From the NCBI GenBank assembly GCA_903869185.1, contig CAIPYC010000092.1, positions 1 through 64,000 on the forward strand: a stretch of 64,000 nt of DNA, given 5' to 3'. Positions within the stretch are counted from its first letter, which is position 1. Each line of letters opens with the position of its first letter. A program made the position numbers and the translations under genes. Source of the DNA: an uncultured cyanobacterium (GTDB taxonomy: Bacteria; Cyanobacteriota; Cyanobacteriia; Cyanobacteriales; Microcystaceae). The notes below the pieces were generated by a model. That model was not told the DNA's origin, ran no database searches, and saw only the letters and a program-made list of their open reading frames with translations. This document shows positions 1-8,011 of the stretch, piece after piece.

Positions 1-6
1 AAACCA

Positions 7-306
7 ATGACCCCAAACCAGATAGCCGCTATTCGTGCGGTCTCTAAAATCTTGCAATACAATGTAACGGTTCCAGAGCGATTGCTCACCCACAATGCCA
101 AGGAGACTTTAAGAGTATATCGCCTGGTGGAGACCCGACCAATCGAAGCTGCGACTCTGGCACTCAAATACCAGGCTACCTATGGCAAACCATTAGCTTC
201 AACCGAAAGGCTGTCAAAGCACAAAGTCGGCACACTATTGACCCAGTTGGTACATGCCGGGGTACGTATTGAAAAGAGTGAGGGAAAATGGCGGACCCTA
301 AGCTAG
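7..306 (+). CDS. Small winged-helix-like protein (copy 1)
   Basis: A 99-residue protein of unknown function. Its C-terminal half (YQATYGK about residues 55-61, then a helix and AGVRIEKS ending in W-R-T-L) reads like a winged helix: recognition helix, wing hairpin and terminal strand. The next gene has the same pattern (YQAKYGK, AGAPIVKS, final W-S-L), so the two look like diverged tandem copies. The two overlap by 19 nt, which suggests one transcript. They converge on a phage tail remnant, so a phage or mobile-element regulator is a reasonable guess. That link is inference; the duplication is visible in the sequence. Confidence 0.55.
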   Translation: MTPNQIAAIRAVSKILQYNVTVPERLLTHNAKETLRVYRLVETRPIEAATLALKYQATYGKPLASTERLSKHKVGTLLTQLVHAGVRIEKSEGKWRTLS

Positions 307-602
307 AGCCTATTGCTCTTGTGGCGTGGCTATTGAGGAGCGATGAACCCGTGGACAGTTTCAAAGAAGCCCTGTTGCCATCTGCCCAAAAAGCTATCAA
401 CGTCTATAATTTATTGACCAAAAAACCAAGGTTGACAGCCGATATCCACTCGCAGTATCAAGCCAAATATGGCAAGCTTTCCCTATGCTATGTCCAGATT
501 ATTTTAAACGAACTAAAAGAAGCCGGAGCACCTATAGTCAAATCTTTTAAGCCCAGCACAGTCACCCACGGGGGCGACTTGCACTATTGGTCGCTTAAAT
601 AG
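288..602 (+). CDS. Small winged-helix-like protein (copy 2)
   Basis: A 104-residue protein of unknown function starting inside the 3' end of the preceding gene. It shares with that gene a V-Y-x-L helix, Y-Q-A-x-Y-G-K, an L-x-x-L-x-x-A-G-x-x-I-x-K-S stretch and a C-terminal tryptophan strand, spaced as in a winged-helix fold. Its last 8 nt overlap the end of the convergent phage fragment. The N-terminal ~25 residues do not match copy 1. DNA binding is inferred from fold-like spacing only; no known family is recognised. Confidence 0.5.
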   Translation: MADPKLEPIALVAWLLRSDEPVDSFKEALLPSAQKAINVYNLLTKKPRLTADIHSQYQAKYGKLSLCYVQIILNELKEAGAPIVKSFKPSTVTHGGDLHYWSLK

Positions 603-1017
603 CTCCAAATCGCTTGAACGTTCTTTGCGCTTGGGCTTCGTTGTAATTGCGCACCTGACTGTCGGACATTGAGTTTGGATTGTTATGGTCGTAGTTGATA
701 TTCCAGTTGTTATGTACTGCGTAGGACTGCTGGTTATTGGTCTGGCTATTGGAATTGCCACCGCCAACGTTAGCGCCGCTATAGGCAGATAGATTATTAA
801 TATCTTGCAACTGGTACGGTTTCTGCCCGGACTCCAAAAGGGACTTGACTTGGTCTCGGTTGATCACGTATTCTCCAGGTGTCAGAGCTGCCAATACTGG
901 TTTAGTACCACTGGCTTTATTTTCGGCAAAGAGCGCTTGAGCTGCCGATGCGCCTAATTCGTGGATACTACCACCGTCTGCGTAGTTTGTAACCAGACCG
1001 CCTGTAAACCGACCCAC
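595..1017 (-). CDS. Phage tail tape-measure C-terminal fragment (probable remnant)
   Basis: A 140-residue reading frame opening with a GTG. The glycine-rich start, Y-A-D-G-G and ALTPGEYVINRDQ (about residues 45-57) are typical of the C-terminal end of phage tail tape-measure proteins; a low-complexity N/Q/S-rich stretch follows. The frame stays open upstream to about 1224 with no ATG, GTG or TTG, and that upstream part encodes LEKPADAQVNPSAAN, the N-terminal peptide of the BON gene at 1896-2237. It therefore looks like a truncated gene joined to a host-type 5' end. GTG at 1017 is the only usable start and has no good ribosome site. A decayed prophage piece is more likely than a working protein. 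Confidence 0.5.
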   Translation of the reverse strand: MGRFTGGLVTNYADGGSIHELGASAAQALFAENKASGTKPVLAALTPGEYVINRDQVKSLLESGQKPYQLQDINNLSAYSGANVGGGNSNSQTNNQQSYAVHNNWNINYDHNNPNSMSDSQVRNYNEAQAQRTFKRFGAI

Positions 1018-1094
1018 AACAGAGCCATGCCCTGGGACAGCTATTTGATTGCCGTCATTTCCTGGGTCATTGAGCGAGACGGTTTGCCTAGGAG

Positions 1095-1140
1095 CATTGG
1101 CAGCAGAAGGGTTAACCTGCGCATCTGCTGGTTTTTCTAA
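1095..1140 (-). repeat. 46-bp copy of the BON-gene 5' region
   Basis: This segment matches 2165-2210 in 43 of 46 positions. Both copies encode LEKPADAQVNPSAAN and the three differences fall in third codon positions. Here it lies in the open frame upstream of the tail-fiber-side fragment at 595-1017, without a start codon. Confidence 0.8.
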
Positions 1141-1229
1141 ATTGATTGACGTAGTTAGTGCGCAAGAGCGGTATTGATAATTTATATTCCTCGTAATTTT
1201 AACCCGGTCACAGAAGAAATCAGCTCAGT

Positions 1230-1742
1230 TTAAAAATTTCGTTTATACTTTATATCATTTTTAGTCTTGGCAATAGTATTAATCTGCCTAAATACTTTTC
1301 TTACAACAATGTAGAAACCATAGGCTGTTCCTAGAATGATCCCTAGAAAAAGCCACCAACGCATGATCGTAAAATAGTTACCAGTAGGTGAGAGGGTTAA
1401 AAACCAATGCGAAATCATCCATATAGTGGGCACTATTACCAACAACCATACAAATAGAATATTGCCAATGATCACTAAGACAAGATCTCTGCTTTTTTGT
1501 TCGGCTTGTGAGTATCGCTCTTGATCAATATCGTGAATTATTGAACTAGTTAGCTCTTTAGATACTTTAGATAGGTAGATACTGAGTGCAAAAGCAAAGC
1601 CAAGAATTAAAAATTTACTGTCTGTAAGCGGAGTACTTCCACTAAATAAATTATGATTTACTTCTTTGAGTCTTTCTTGAACGCCTTTATCTTCTAGGAT
1701 ATTTTTGACTGATTTTGGACTAATTTGCTGTAGCAGAAACAT
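1230..1742 (-). CDS. Hypothetical membrane protein
   Basis: A 170-residue protein that I do not recognise. It has hydrophobic segments at about residues 45-60, 88-112 and 125-150, with a charged stretch rich in E, Q and R between the first and second and a basic tail. The ATG is preceded by AGG seven bases upstream. The gene is AT-rich compared with the housekeeping genes nearby and sits between a phage fragment and the BON gene, fitting an accessory or recently acquired gene. A terminator-like hairpin (1834-1880) separates it from the BON gene, so it needs its own promoter. Confidence 0.6.
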   Translation of the reverse strand: MFLLQQISPKSVKNILEDKGVQERLKEVNHNLFSGSTPLTDSKFLILGFAFALSIYLSKVSKELTSSIIHDIDQERYSQAEQKSRDLVLVIIGNILFVWLLVIVPTIWMISHWFLTLSPTGNYFTIMRWWLFLGIILGTAYGFYIVVRKVFRQINTIAKTKNDIKYKRNF

Positions 1743-1833
1743 TTGAAAAACCTACGAAAAATTATAAAATAACCAAAAATAAATCTTTATTCGGCAATTT
1801 TATATTTGAAGCAAATATCTGTCAAGGAACCTA

Positions 1834-1880
1834 TTGAAAAAAACCACAGAACATCAAAAAAAATTGAAAATACTGTGGTT
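1834..1880 (-). terminator. Intrinsic terminator after the BON gene
   Basis: AACCACAG (1842-1849) pairs with CTGTGGTT (1873-1880). Read on the minus strand, the 8-bp stem with a T-rich 23-nt loop is followed by a run of seven T. It lies 16 nt beyond the stop of the BON gene and would end the ppk2-yggT-dusA-BON transcript. Confidence 0.6.
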
Positions 1881-1895
1881 ATCTGATTTTATGGA

Positions 1896-2237
1896 TTAAG
1901 TAATAGAGACCTCGTCAACATCTACAGCGCCTGCGCCGTTGACACCCTTGGCAACTTCCTTAACCTTGTCGAGTATATCGTTACTAGGTACAGAGCCCTT
2001 AAGAACCACAGTAGAACCTGTTTGAGCTACCCATAACCCTTCTAGATCACTGAGCTGTGTATCATTATCAAAAGCCAAGGCCACTCTTTTAGCCAAGCCA
2101 CTTTGATCATATTCACCATTGATCCCAACTCTCTCCGGGGCGATGGGTTCACCTGTTTGTGGATCATTGGCAGCAGAAGGGTTGACCTGAGCGTCTGCTG
2201 GTTTTTCTAATCCGAATATACGCTGAAAAAATCCCAT
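1896..2237 (-). CDS. BON-domain protein
   Basis: A 113-residue protein with one BON domain over about residues 48-112 (A-K-R-V-A-L-A-F onward, G-S-T-V-V-L-K-G-S-V-P, then V-A-K-G-V-x-G-A and a final V-D-E-V-S-I strand). BON domains bind membranes or partner proteins and often occur in osmotic or envelope stress proteins. There is no signal peptide or LysM domain, although BON-LysM proteins share this architecture. The ATG has a strong AGGAGG seven bases upstream. The gene follows dusA after 27 nt and is probably the last gene of that transcript. Part of its N-terminal coding sequence recurs at 1095-1140. Confidence 0.8.
   Translation of the reverse strand: MGFFQRIFGLEKPADAQVNPSAANDPQTGEPIAPERVGINGEYDQSGLAKRVALAFDNDTQLSDLEGLWVAQTGSTVVLKGSVPSNDILDKVKEVAKGVNGAGAVDVDEVSIT
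2165..2210 (-). repeat. 46-bp repeat, intact copy inside the BON gene
   Basis: This is the resident copy of the repeat at 1095-1140 and codes for residues from about 10 to 24 of the BON protein. The copies differ only at three synonymous positions, so both seem to have been maintained as coding sequence rather than drifting freely. Confidence 0.8.
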
Positions 2238-2264
2238 TTGAATCCTCCTAATTGTTAGATTTTA

Positions 2265-3236
2265 TTATTGATATTGAGCCACTTTGGCTAAAGCTGTTTC
2301 GATGACCTCAACTCCCGCATCAAAGCGCTGAACCTGTTCGGTTATATGACGTTTCCAGGCTTTGGTTCCAGGACAGCCGGCAAAAAGCTCTAACAGATGA
2401 CGGGTGATCGCATGGAGTTTTCCTCCTTTACTTACCCAATCTTCCACATATGGTAACATGCGCTCTACTACCTGGTATCTAGATGGTATTGATTCTTCTT
2501 TAACCTTGTAAAACAGATTGTCAACTTGAGCCAGAAGATAGGGATTATCGTAGGCCGCTCTGCCAACCATCACAGCATCAACCTTTTGTAAATGCTCTTG
2601 CGCCTGCTCTATGCTTGTGATTCCCCCATTGATCTCTATCTCCAGATGGGCAAAGTCCTGTTTGAGTTGGTAAACATCCTCATAGCGCAAAGGAGGGACA
2701 GTGCGGTTTTCCTTGGGAGATAGTCCATTGAGCCAGGCCTTGCGCGCATGACAGGTAAAGCGACTAGCGCCGGCACGAGAGACAATATCTACAAAATTGC
2801 ACAGATCCTCAAAGCTATCTTTCTGGTCAACCCCAATTCTATGTTTGACGGTGACCGGAATATCTACAGCGGACCTGATAGAATCTACCGCAGAAGCCAC
2901 CAAATGGGGCTGGAGCATCAAACAAGCCCCAAAATTGCCGCTTTGCACCCTTGGACTGGGACAACCTACATTGAGATTGACCTCATCATAGCCCCACTCT
3001 TGAGCCCAAATAGCACATTTAGCCAGCAACAGAGGATCATCACCGCCCAACTGAAGGGATAGGGGCTTTTCTTGGAGCGAAAAATCCAACAGACGATGGC
3101 GATCCCCATAGTGCAGGGCCGCTGATGTGAGCATTTCTGTATAGAGTAGACTCTTGCGGGTGATCTGGCGCAGAAAATAGCGAAAATGGCGATCGGTGCG
3201 CTCCATCATTGGAGCAACAGAAAACAAATACTGCAT
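2265..3236 (-). CDS. dusA: tRNA-dihydrouridine synthase (DusA type)
   Basis: An FMN enzyme reducing uridines in the D-loop of tRNA with NADPH. The 323 residues fit DusA: FSVAPMMERTDRHFR at residues 5-19 begins the barrel, NVGCPS at 89-94 carries the catalytic cysteine (Cys92), with E-I-N-G-G-I near 200 and V-M-V-G-R-A-A-Y-D-N-P near 222 forming the FMN phosphate region. The ATG directly abuts the TAG of yggT, so translation is probably coupled to it. It belongs to the minus-strand series ppk2-yggT-dusA-BON. Confidence 0.93.
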   Translation of the reverse strand: MQYLFSVAPMMERTDRHFRYFLRQITRKSLLYTEMLTSAALHYGDRHRLLDFSLQEKPLSLQLGGDDPLLLAKCAIWAQEWGYDEVNLNVGCPSPRVQSGNFGACLMLQPHLVASAVDSIRSAVDIPVTVKHRIGVDQKDSFEDLCNFVDIVSRAGASRFTCHARKAWLNGLSPKENRTVPPLRYEDVYQLKQDFAHLEIEINGGITSIEQAQEHLQKVDAVMVGRAAYDNPYLLAQVDNLFYKVKEESIPSRYQVVERMLPYVEDWVSKGGKLHAITRHLLELFAGCPGTKAWKRHITEQVQRFDAGVEVIETALAKVAQYQ

Positions 3237-3518
3237 CTACATCCTGCCAGAGAGAGTCAAAAGTCCCTGCTGCCCAACAAGAAGCTCTCTTAGCAGAGAA
3301 CAGATTCCCACCCAGATGATTGGAGCGATATCAACTCCGCCAATAGGTTTTATGATTTTGCGCACCGGTACCAAAAGAGGCTCAGTAGGCAGAAAAACCA
3401 AGCTAAAGGGAAAACGCCTACTCTCTATCAAGGGATACCAGGTCAGGACTATTCGCAAAATGAACAACAAAGTCATCAGAGCCAAAAAAATCCCTAGACT
3501 CAAGTTCAATATGTTCAT
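3237..3518 (-). CDS. YggT/Ycf19 family membrane protein
   Basis: A small integral membrane protein of the YggT (plastid Ycf19/CCB3) family, in cyanobacteria and plastids linked to membrane organisation and cytochrome b6 maturation. Two hydrophobic segments flank the characteristic loop F-L-P-T-E-P-L-L-V-P-V-R-K-I-I, followed by D-I-A-P-I. An upstream ATG at 3554 exists, but the internal ATG at 3518 (MNILNLSLGIF) begins right at the first membrane helix as in relatives, giving about 93 residues. The stop codon touches the dusA start. Function in this organism is inferred from the family. Confidence 0.82.
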   Translation of the reverse strand: MNILNLSLGIFLALMTLLFILRIVLTWYPLIESRRFPFSLVFLPTEPLLVPVRKIIKPIGGVDIAPIIWVGICSLLRELLVGQQGLLTLSGRM

Positions 3519-3563
3519 AATATTATTGTAAATTAGACATAATATCTCCATCATAGCCGCAAG

Positions 3564-4508
3564 CTAGTAGTAATGTGGAACAAAGAACTGCTCGTTCAAA
3601 GGCGGTCTTGAGTAGTCAGTCGCTGGTTTTCTTGGGGGTAAGGAGATTGGATCCGGGGTCATATCTTTATAGGGTATTTTGCTGAGCAAATGTCTAATAC
3701 AGTTGAGCCTAGATCGTTTTTTATCATCGGATTCTACCGTAAACCAGGGAGCTTCTGGAATATTGGTATGGGCGAACATGGCATCTTTGGCCTTGGAAAA
3801 TTCCACCCATTTGTCTCTCGATTCGAGATCCATAGGAGAGAGCTTCCATCGCTTAGCGGGATCCTTGATTCGATCTTGGAATCTTTTTTCCTGCTCTTCA
3901 TCGCTGACCGAGAACCAATACTTGATCAAGATTATCCCGGAGCTCACCAACATTCTTTCTAGTTCCGGACAAGACCTTAGAAACTCGCTATATTGCTCTT
4001 GAGTGCAAAAACCCATGACATGTTCTACGCCCGCCCTATTGTACCAACTACGATCAAAGATCGCTATTTCTCCAGCACAAGGGAAATGTTCAACATAACG
4101 CTGGAAATACCATTGTGTCTTTTGTTGATCCGAAGGAGTGCCTAGAGCAACTATTCTGCATCCTCTAGGGTTGAGCGGTTCGGTAATTCGCTTGATAGTT
4201 CCTCCCTTGCCAGCGGCATCCCTACCTTCAAATAAAATCATCACACGTAAGCCAACATGCTTGATCCAATATTGCATTTTGACCAGTTCCACCTGGAGTA
4301 TCCGCATTTCTTTTTCGTAAAAACTGTTCTCGAGCTCAGGTTTTACTGGTTCTTCAATATCGCCTTGATCTCGATTATCTAGACGCTTCACAATTTCTCT
4401 TAGGTTCTCTTTTTTATCTTTTTTTCGGAGTTTTTTTAATTTTTTCTTTTCTTTCTTGCTCAAAATACCGTTTATGGATTTAGAATCTTTTTCTTTGAAC
4501 TGTGCCAT
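3564..4508 (-). CDS. ppk2: Polyphosphate kinase 2
   Basis: A PPK2-family enzyme transferring phosphate between polyphosphate and nucleotides. The 314 residues carry Walker A GRDAAGKGG (95-103), Walker B FDRSWYNR (151-158), a lid region with R-x-x-D-P-x-K-R-W-K-L-S near 220, and E-A-P-W-F-T-V near 260. A lysine- and glutamate-rich tail of about 60 residues precedes the catalytic domain. One-domain members include ADP and AMP phosphorylating types; I cannot decide which this is. It leads the minus-strand series with yggT, dusA and the BON gene, 45 nt from yggT counted from its internal start. Confidence 0.92.
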   Translation of the reverse strand: MAQFKEKDSKSINGILSKKEKKKLKKLRKKDKKENLREIVKRLDNRDQGDIEEPVKPELENSFYEKEMRILQVELVKMQYWIKHVGLRVMILFEGRDAAGKGGTIKRITEPLNPRGCRIVALGTPSDQQKTQWYFQRYVEHFPCAGEIAIFDRSWYNRAGVEHVMGFCTQEQYSEFLRSCPELERMLVSSGIILIKYWFSVSDEEQEKRFQDRIKDPAKRWKLSPMDLESRDKWVEFSKAKDAMFAHTNIPEAPWFTVESDDKKRSRLNCIRHLLSKIPYKDMTPDPISLPPRKPATDYSRPPLNEQFFVPHYY

Positions 4509-4548
4509 GATTAAACCCCTTTATTTTTATAATAGTCATTAAAGATTA

Positions 4549-6168
4549 CTAAGATTTTTTACAAAATAGTCCAATATCTGTATTTTTATAATACTTATAT
4601 TTAAATTGTTGAAGGTTAAACCAATTTTGGACTCGTCTTTTGAAATCATGCTCGAATTCTTGTGCACCAAAAATTAAAATAGCGTGGATTTTATCAAGGT
4701 CTCTTTTGGGAATATTTTGGAGTTTTATATGATTATAAGAATCTGTTAGTTCATTGATGTTAAGAAAAGACCATTGTTGTTCTTCTCCCTTAAAAGCGTC
4801 GGATTTCAAATCTGAGTGAGAACTTCCATACGTTACAAGATAAAAGTCATTATGATTTATGTTAAGAATTTCCTTTGCCAAAATAGAATTCTGTAGACTA
4901 CCTATTGTCTCATAATTAATGTATGGATTTGCAAGTAGCATAAATTTAGATTTATTTTTAAGACAAAATCTAAGATCTGCTATCATAATTTGTTCTGCTT
5001 GATTGTGGGCAGAACGATCCTTGAATAATACTAGCGCAGCGTGAGCCTTATTATAGACAATAATAATCAATAATAAAATCAGAGCTGGATAAAACGTTGG
5101 GACTAACTGCTTGATCCTTCGAAGAGGATATATAGTTAATAATGAAATACCGATGACACAAGGAAGAAGATAGTGTTGATACATTCCGGATTTACAATAT
5201 AGAATTAATTGAGGAATGATAACCAAACCGCATAGAATGTAAAATCCATAATCAGGTTTTTTCAACGCTTTATTTTTTGAAAAATATGAAAGCAAAATAT
5301 AACAAATATTAATGAAAATAGCTATTATAAAACAAGTTTTATATAAAATATCATTAAATAAGTTGGTAATCTTAGTGATATTTAAAAGACTTCCATCAAC
5401 TCCTGCATAACCTGGACCATTGATTCCATGAATCTTTATAAAAGCAATTAAGATTATAAAGATACTCAACAGTATTAGTGCTGTTGTCTTATTCAGAACA
5501 AATGAGTTGGTTAATGAAATTTTATTTCTGATTGAATAACTCCACACATTAAAAAATGCCAGAGCCGGCAACATCAAAATATAAGCCTCCAAATTCAGAG
5601 ATGCTGAAATAGAAAAAAATACAAATAATACTTTGAACAAAATATTTAATTTTTTATTATCTTTGTTGATTGCACCTGAACCAAATAAGAATGCCAAAGA
5701 GATAAGTAGATTTGCTGTAGTTTCGGGTGTTCCAAATCTGGCATATATGTAGCTTTGTTCTCCAAAGACTATTATTGATGCAAATAAAATTGACTCTATT
5801 ACCGAAAATAACTCCTTTCTTGCTAATTTATAAAAAAGTAAACTTGTAGTAATTGCTACTCCTAAATTAGAACAATACCAGACGACCGAATTGATTCCAA
5901 ATAGGTGCGAAAAAATATTATTAAATACATTGTATAGTGGTCTTAATCTATCAGTATTTGAAAGTAGTGAAGTAAATGGTATTATGAATATTTGATTTAT
6001 ATCCATTTTCTCTCTATGAATTCTATATATTTCGTGATCGTCGACAAAATAATCGAATCCAGCTGTTATTATTCCACTTGAAATAAAGATGAATATCCAA
6101 ATAACTGAAAATAATATAAATATTAATTTATCTTGATCGAATGGTTTTTTAAATTTAATTTTCAACAT
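4549..6168 (-). CDS. Multi-spanning GT-C-like glycosyltransferase
   Basis: A 539-residue polytopic membrane protein with about 10-11 hydrophobic segments, a large first loop and a C-terminal soluble part of about 150 residues. The first loop contains D-D-H-E (about residues 43-46), placed like the acidic catalytic motif of GT-C glycosyltransferases, which use polyprenyl-phosphate sugars. I infer an envelope or surface-glycan transferase; no specific family is certain. The gene is markedly richer in A and T than its neighbours (many AAA, ATT and TTA codons), a sign of horizontal transfer. It lies 40 nt downstream of the ppk2 start in the same orientation and is probably transcribed with the small frame at 6176-6385. 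Confidence 0.65.
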   Translation of the reverse strand: MLKIKFKKPFDQDKLIFILFSVIWIFIFISSGIITAGFDYFVDDHEIYRIHREKMDINQIFIIPFTSLLSNTDRLRPLYNVFNNIFSHLFGINSVVWYCSNLGVAITTSLLFYKLARKELFSVIESILFASIIVFGEQSYIYARFGTPETTANLLISLAFLFGSGAINKDNKKLNILFKVLFVFFSISASLNLEAYILMLPALAFFNVWSYSIRNKISLTNSFVLNKTTALILLSIFIILIAFIKIHGINGPGYAGVDGSLLNITKITNLFNDILYKTCFIIAIFINICYILLSYFSKNKALKKPDYGFYILCGLVIIPQLILYCKSGMYQHYLLPCVIGISLLTIYPLRRIKQLVPTFYPALILLLIIIVYNKAHAALVLFKDRSAHNQAEQIMIADLRFCLKNKSKFMLLANPYINYETIGSLQNSILAKEILNINHNDFYLVTYGSSHSDLKSDAFKGEEQQWSFLNINELTDSYNHIKLQNIPKRDLDKIHAILIFGAQEFEHDFKRRVQNWFNLQQFKYKYYKNTDIGLFCKKS

Positions 6169-6175
6169 ATATGTT

Positions 6176-6385
6176 CTATAGTTGATAAGCTAAAAAGAGC
6201 ACTACAGCATTGTGAACCAAATAAATCCGTTGTTCCATTTCTAGGATCTCTTGAGTGAAAATATTGACTTCAATAGAGGCAATTATGTCATCCATTACAG
6301 GTAAAGGCAAAATCTCCCTTCCATTTTTCAAGGATTGACTTAGATCATCAATGCTATTTGTAGCCAACTTGGTGAAAGTATCCAA
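6176..6385 (-). CDS. Small hypothetical protein, possibly a decayed gene
   Basis: A 69-residue frame with TTG as its only start. The open frame continues upstream (Y-H-N-P-G-Q-P-N-P-R-L-D) without a start codon until a TGA near 6450, while an ATG one frame over at that point has a closer purine-rich site. This could be a longer protein that lost its beginning by a frameshift. It ends 7 nt before the start of the GT-C-like gene. No family is recognised and it may not be expressed. Confidence 0.3.
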   Translation of the reverse strand: MDTFTKLATNSIDDLSQSLKNGREILPLPVMDDIIASIEVNIFTQEILEMEQRIYLVHNAVVLFLAYQL

Positions 6386-6528
6386 GCGGGGATTGGGCTG
6401 GCCCGGATTGTGATATTCCAGTTGCGCTAGGAGAATCTTTACCCCTCATCCTAACAAAAAAAATTATAACTCACAGCGTTGGCAGACTCAATTATCTTCA
6501 ATGGAGTAGAAAGGTCATTCTTGTGTAA

Positions 6529-6553
6529 CCCTCAGTAAGATTTTTACTTAGGG
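6529..6553 (+). other. Hairpin upstream of tic20
   Basis: CCCTCAGTAA (6529-6538) and TTACTTAGGG (6544-6553) form a stem with one mismatch and a 5-nt loop. A run of six T begins about 8 nt further on, too far for a standard terminator. It lies 73 nt before tic20 and could be a leader structure or a weak terminator. Confidence 0.35.
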
Positions 6554-6625
6554 GATGATCTTTTTTAGTCTGCACTCCAGTTAGAATAGTCTTATTATTG
6601 AGAGATATTACTGGAGTTTATCACT

Positions 6626-7108
6626 ATGGTTTGGCGAAGCGAAACAAAATTTAAGGAGCGATTCTTTGCCTCTTTGGTCTATGTTGTTCCCTTAATCAGT
6701 GCGGCTCCATTTGGCTCTTTTCTTTTTCAGCAGTTTCCCCAAATTCAACTGCTCTACTTCACCTTGATGTCTCCTTTTATCAAAGTCTACAGATCCGTTC
6801 CCTTTGCAGAATTAATCATTTTCTTTATACTCTTCTTGGCGATAGTACGAAATGACAAGATCCCCCATTTTATTCGTTTTAATACAATGCAAGCGCTTTT
6901 GATGGATATTCTTTTATCTTTGTTTGGCTTGATTTTGGGAATATTTCCAAATTTGACGGGGTTAAATTTAATTTTAGAAACCCTATTTAATATGGTGTTT
7001 TTGGCAACCTTGTTTGCTTGTCTCTACTCAATAGCTTCTTCTGTTTTAGGAAAATACGCCGAAATCCCAACTATCTCCGAAGTGGCTTATAATCAAGTCC
7101 GCTGGTAA
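6626..7108 (+). CDS. Tic20 family protein
   Basis: A 160-residue membrane protein of the Tic20/Ycf60 family. Four hydrophobic segments (about residues 13-30, 55-75, 88-110 and 120-145) and the stretches Y-V-V-P-L-I-S-A-A-P-F-G and F-I-R-F-N-T-M-Q-A-L-L are characteristic. In plastids Tic20 forms part of the inner-envelope import channel; the cyanobacterial homologue has an unsettled role in the cell or thylakoid membrane. It is a stand-alone gene, convergent with the hydrolase at 7126. Confidence 0.88.
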   Translation: MVWRSETKFKERFFASLVYVVPLISAAPFGSFLFQQFPQIQLLYFTLMSPFIKVYRSVPFAELIIFFILFLAIVRNDKIPHFIRFNTMQALLMDILLSLFGLILGIFPNLTGLNLILETLFNMVFLATLFACLYSIASSVLGKYAEIPTISEVAYNQVRW

Positions 7109-7125
7109 CAACAATCCAGTCTGAA

Positions 7126-7896
7126 TCATACCATGACTGAATTTTTGAGACTTCCAATTCCCTCAATTTCCACTCTAACACTATCCCCCGGTTTCATTTG
7201 TCCGACACCTTTTGGTGTACCCGTTAGGATAATATCTCCCGGAAATAGGGTCATAACCTGCGAAATATAGGAAACTAAAAACTCTGGAGAAAAGGACATC
7301 TGGCTAATTAAAGCTGATTGTTTGGGAATGGGGTCGTCGTTGAGATATGTTTCAATCCTGGCTTCTTGATTTAATTCGCGTACAATCCAGGGACCTAACG
7401 GACAGAATGTATCAAAACTTTTTCCTCTAGTCCACTGTCCATCTGCTAATTGTAAATCTCTGGCCGTAACATCGTTGGCAATAGTATACCCCCATATTTT
7501 GATACGAGCTTGAGAGATGTCACAATCTTTGCAAAGTTCCCCAATGACTAAAGCAAGTTCGCCTTCATAGTCAACTCTGTTGGATATTTTGGGATATCTG
7601 ATAGTCTGCCCTTGGGAAATTATGGTGGTGGTGGGTTTGAGAAAAATAATCGGCTCAGACGGAGATTCACCGCCCATCTCAGTAGCATGCTCTGCATAAT
7701 TCTTGCCAACGGCAATGATCTTAGATGGCAGAGAAGGGGACAATAACTGATATTTTTTCTGCTCCAGTACTCCACTAATGGCGCTCTCATCAGACCAAGG
7801 AGCTCCATCATATAAATCTACAGAGTGATTTGGATTGAGCTTACCATAATGAACATTTCCTGAATCGTCTTTAACTCTGACATAGCGTTGTACCAT
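7126..7896 (-). CDS. Fumarylacetoacetate hydrolase (FAH) family protein
   Basis: A FAH-fold enzyme, the group containing fumarylpyruvate and acylpyruvate hydrolases and oxaloacetate decarboxylases. The fold's metal and active-site region is clear: V-G-K-N-Y-A-E-H, then E-P-I-I-F-L-K-P, D-Y-E-G-E-L-A-L-V-I-G (metal-binding glutamates) and G-Y-T-I-A-N-D-V-T-A-R-D-L-Q, ending with I-L-T-G-T-P-K-G-V-G. A start at 7935 is possible, but the ATG at 7896 (MVQRYVRVKD) is where relatives begin; the extra 13 residues are hydrophobic and unlike the family. Substrate unknown. Divergent from rpsF. Confidence 0.87.
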   Translation of the reverse strand: MVQRYVRVKDDSGNVHYGKLNPNHSVDLYDGAPWSDESAISGVLEQKKYQLLSPSLPSKIIAVGKNYAEHATEMGGESPSEPIIFLKPTTTIISQGQTIRYPKISNRVDYEGELALVIGELCKDCDISQARIKIWGYTIANDVTARDLQLADGQWTRGKSFDTFCPLGPWIVRELNQEARIETYLNDDPIPKQSALISQMSFSPEFLVSYISQVMTLFPGDIILTGTPKGVGQMKPGDSVRVEIEGIGSLKNSVMV

Positions 7897-8011
7897 ATTA
7901 ATATAGTAATTTAAAAAAATAGTCAAAGAGAGCATTTTAATATTAATATAAAAGATCCTTGCTTTCTGAGAGATTCCAGGAAGCCAATTTAGACCACAAG
8001 GAGAATAACGA

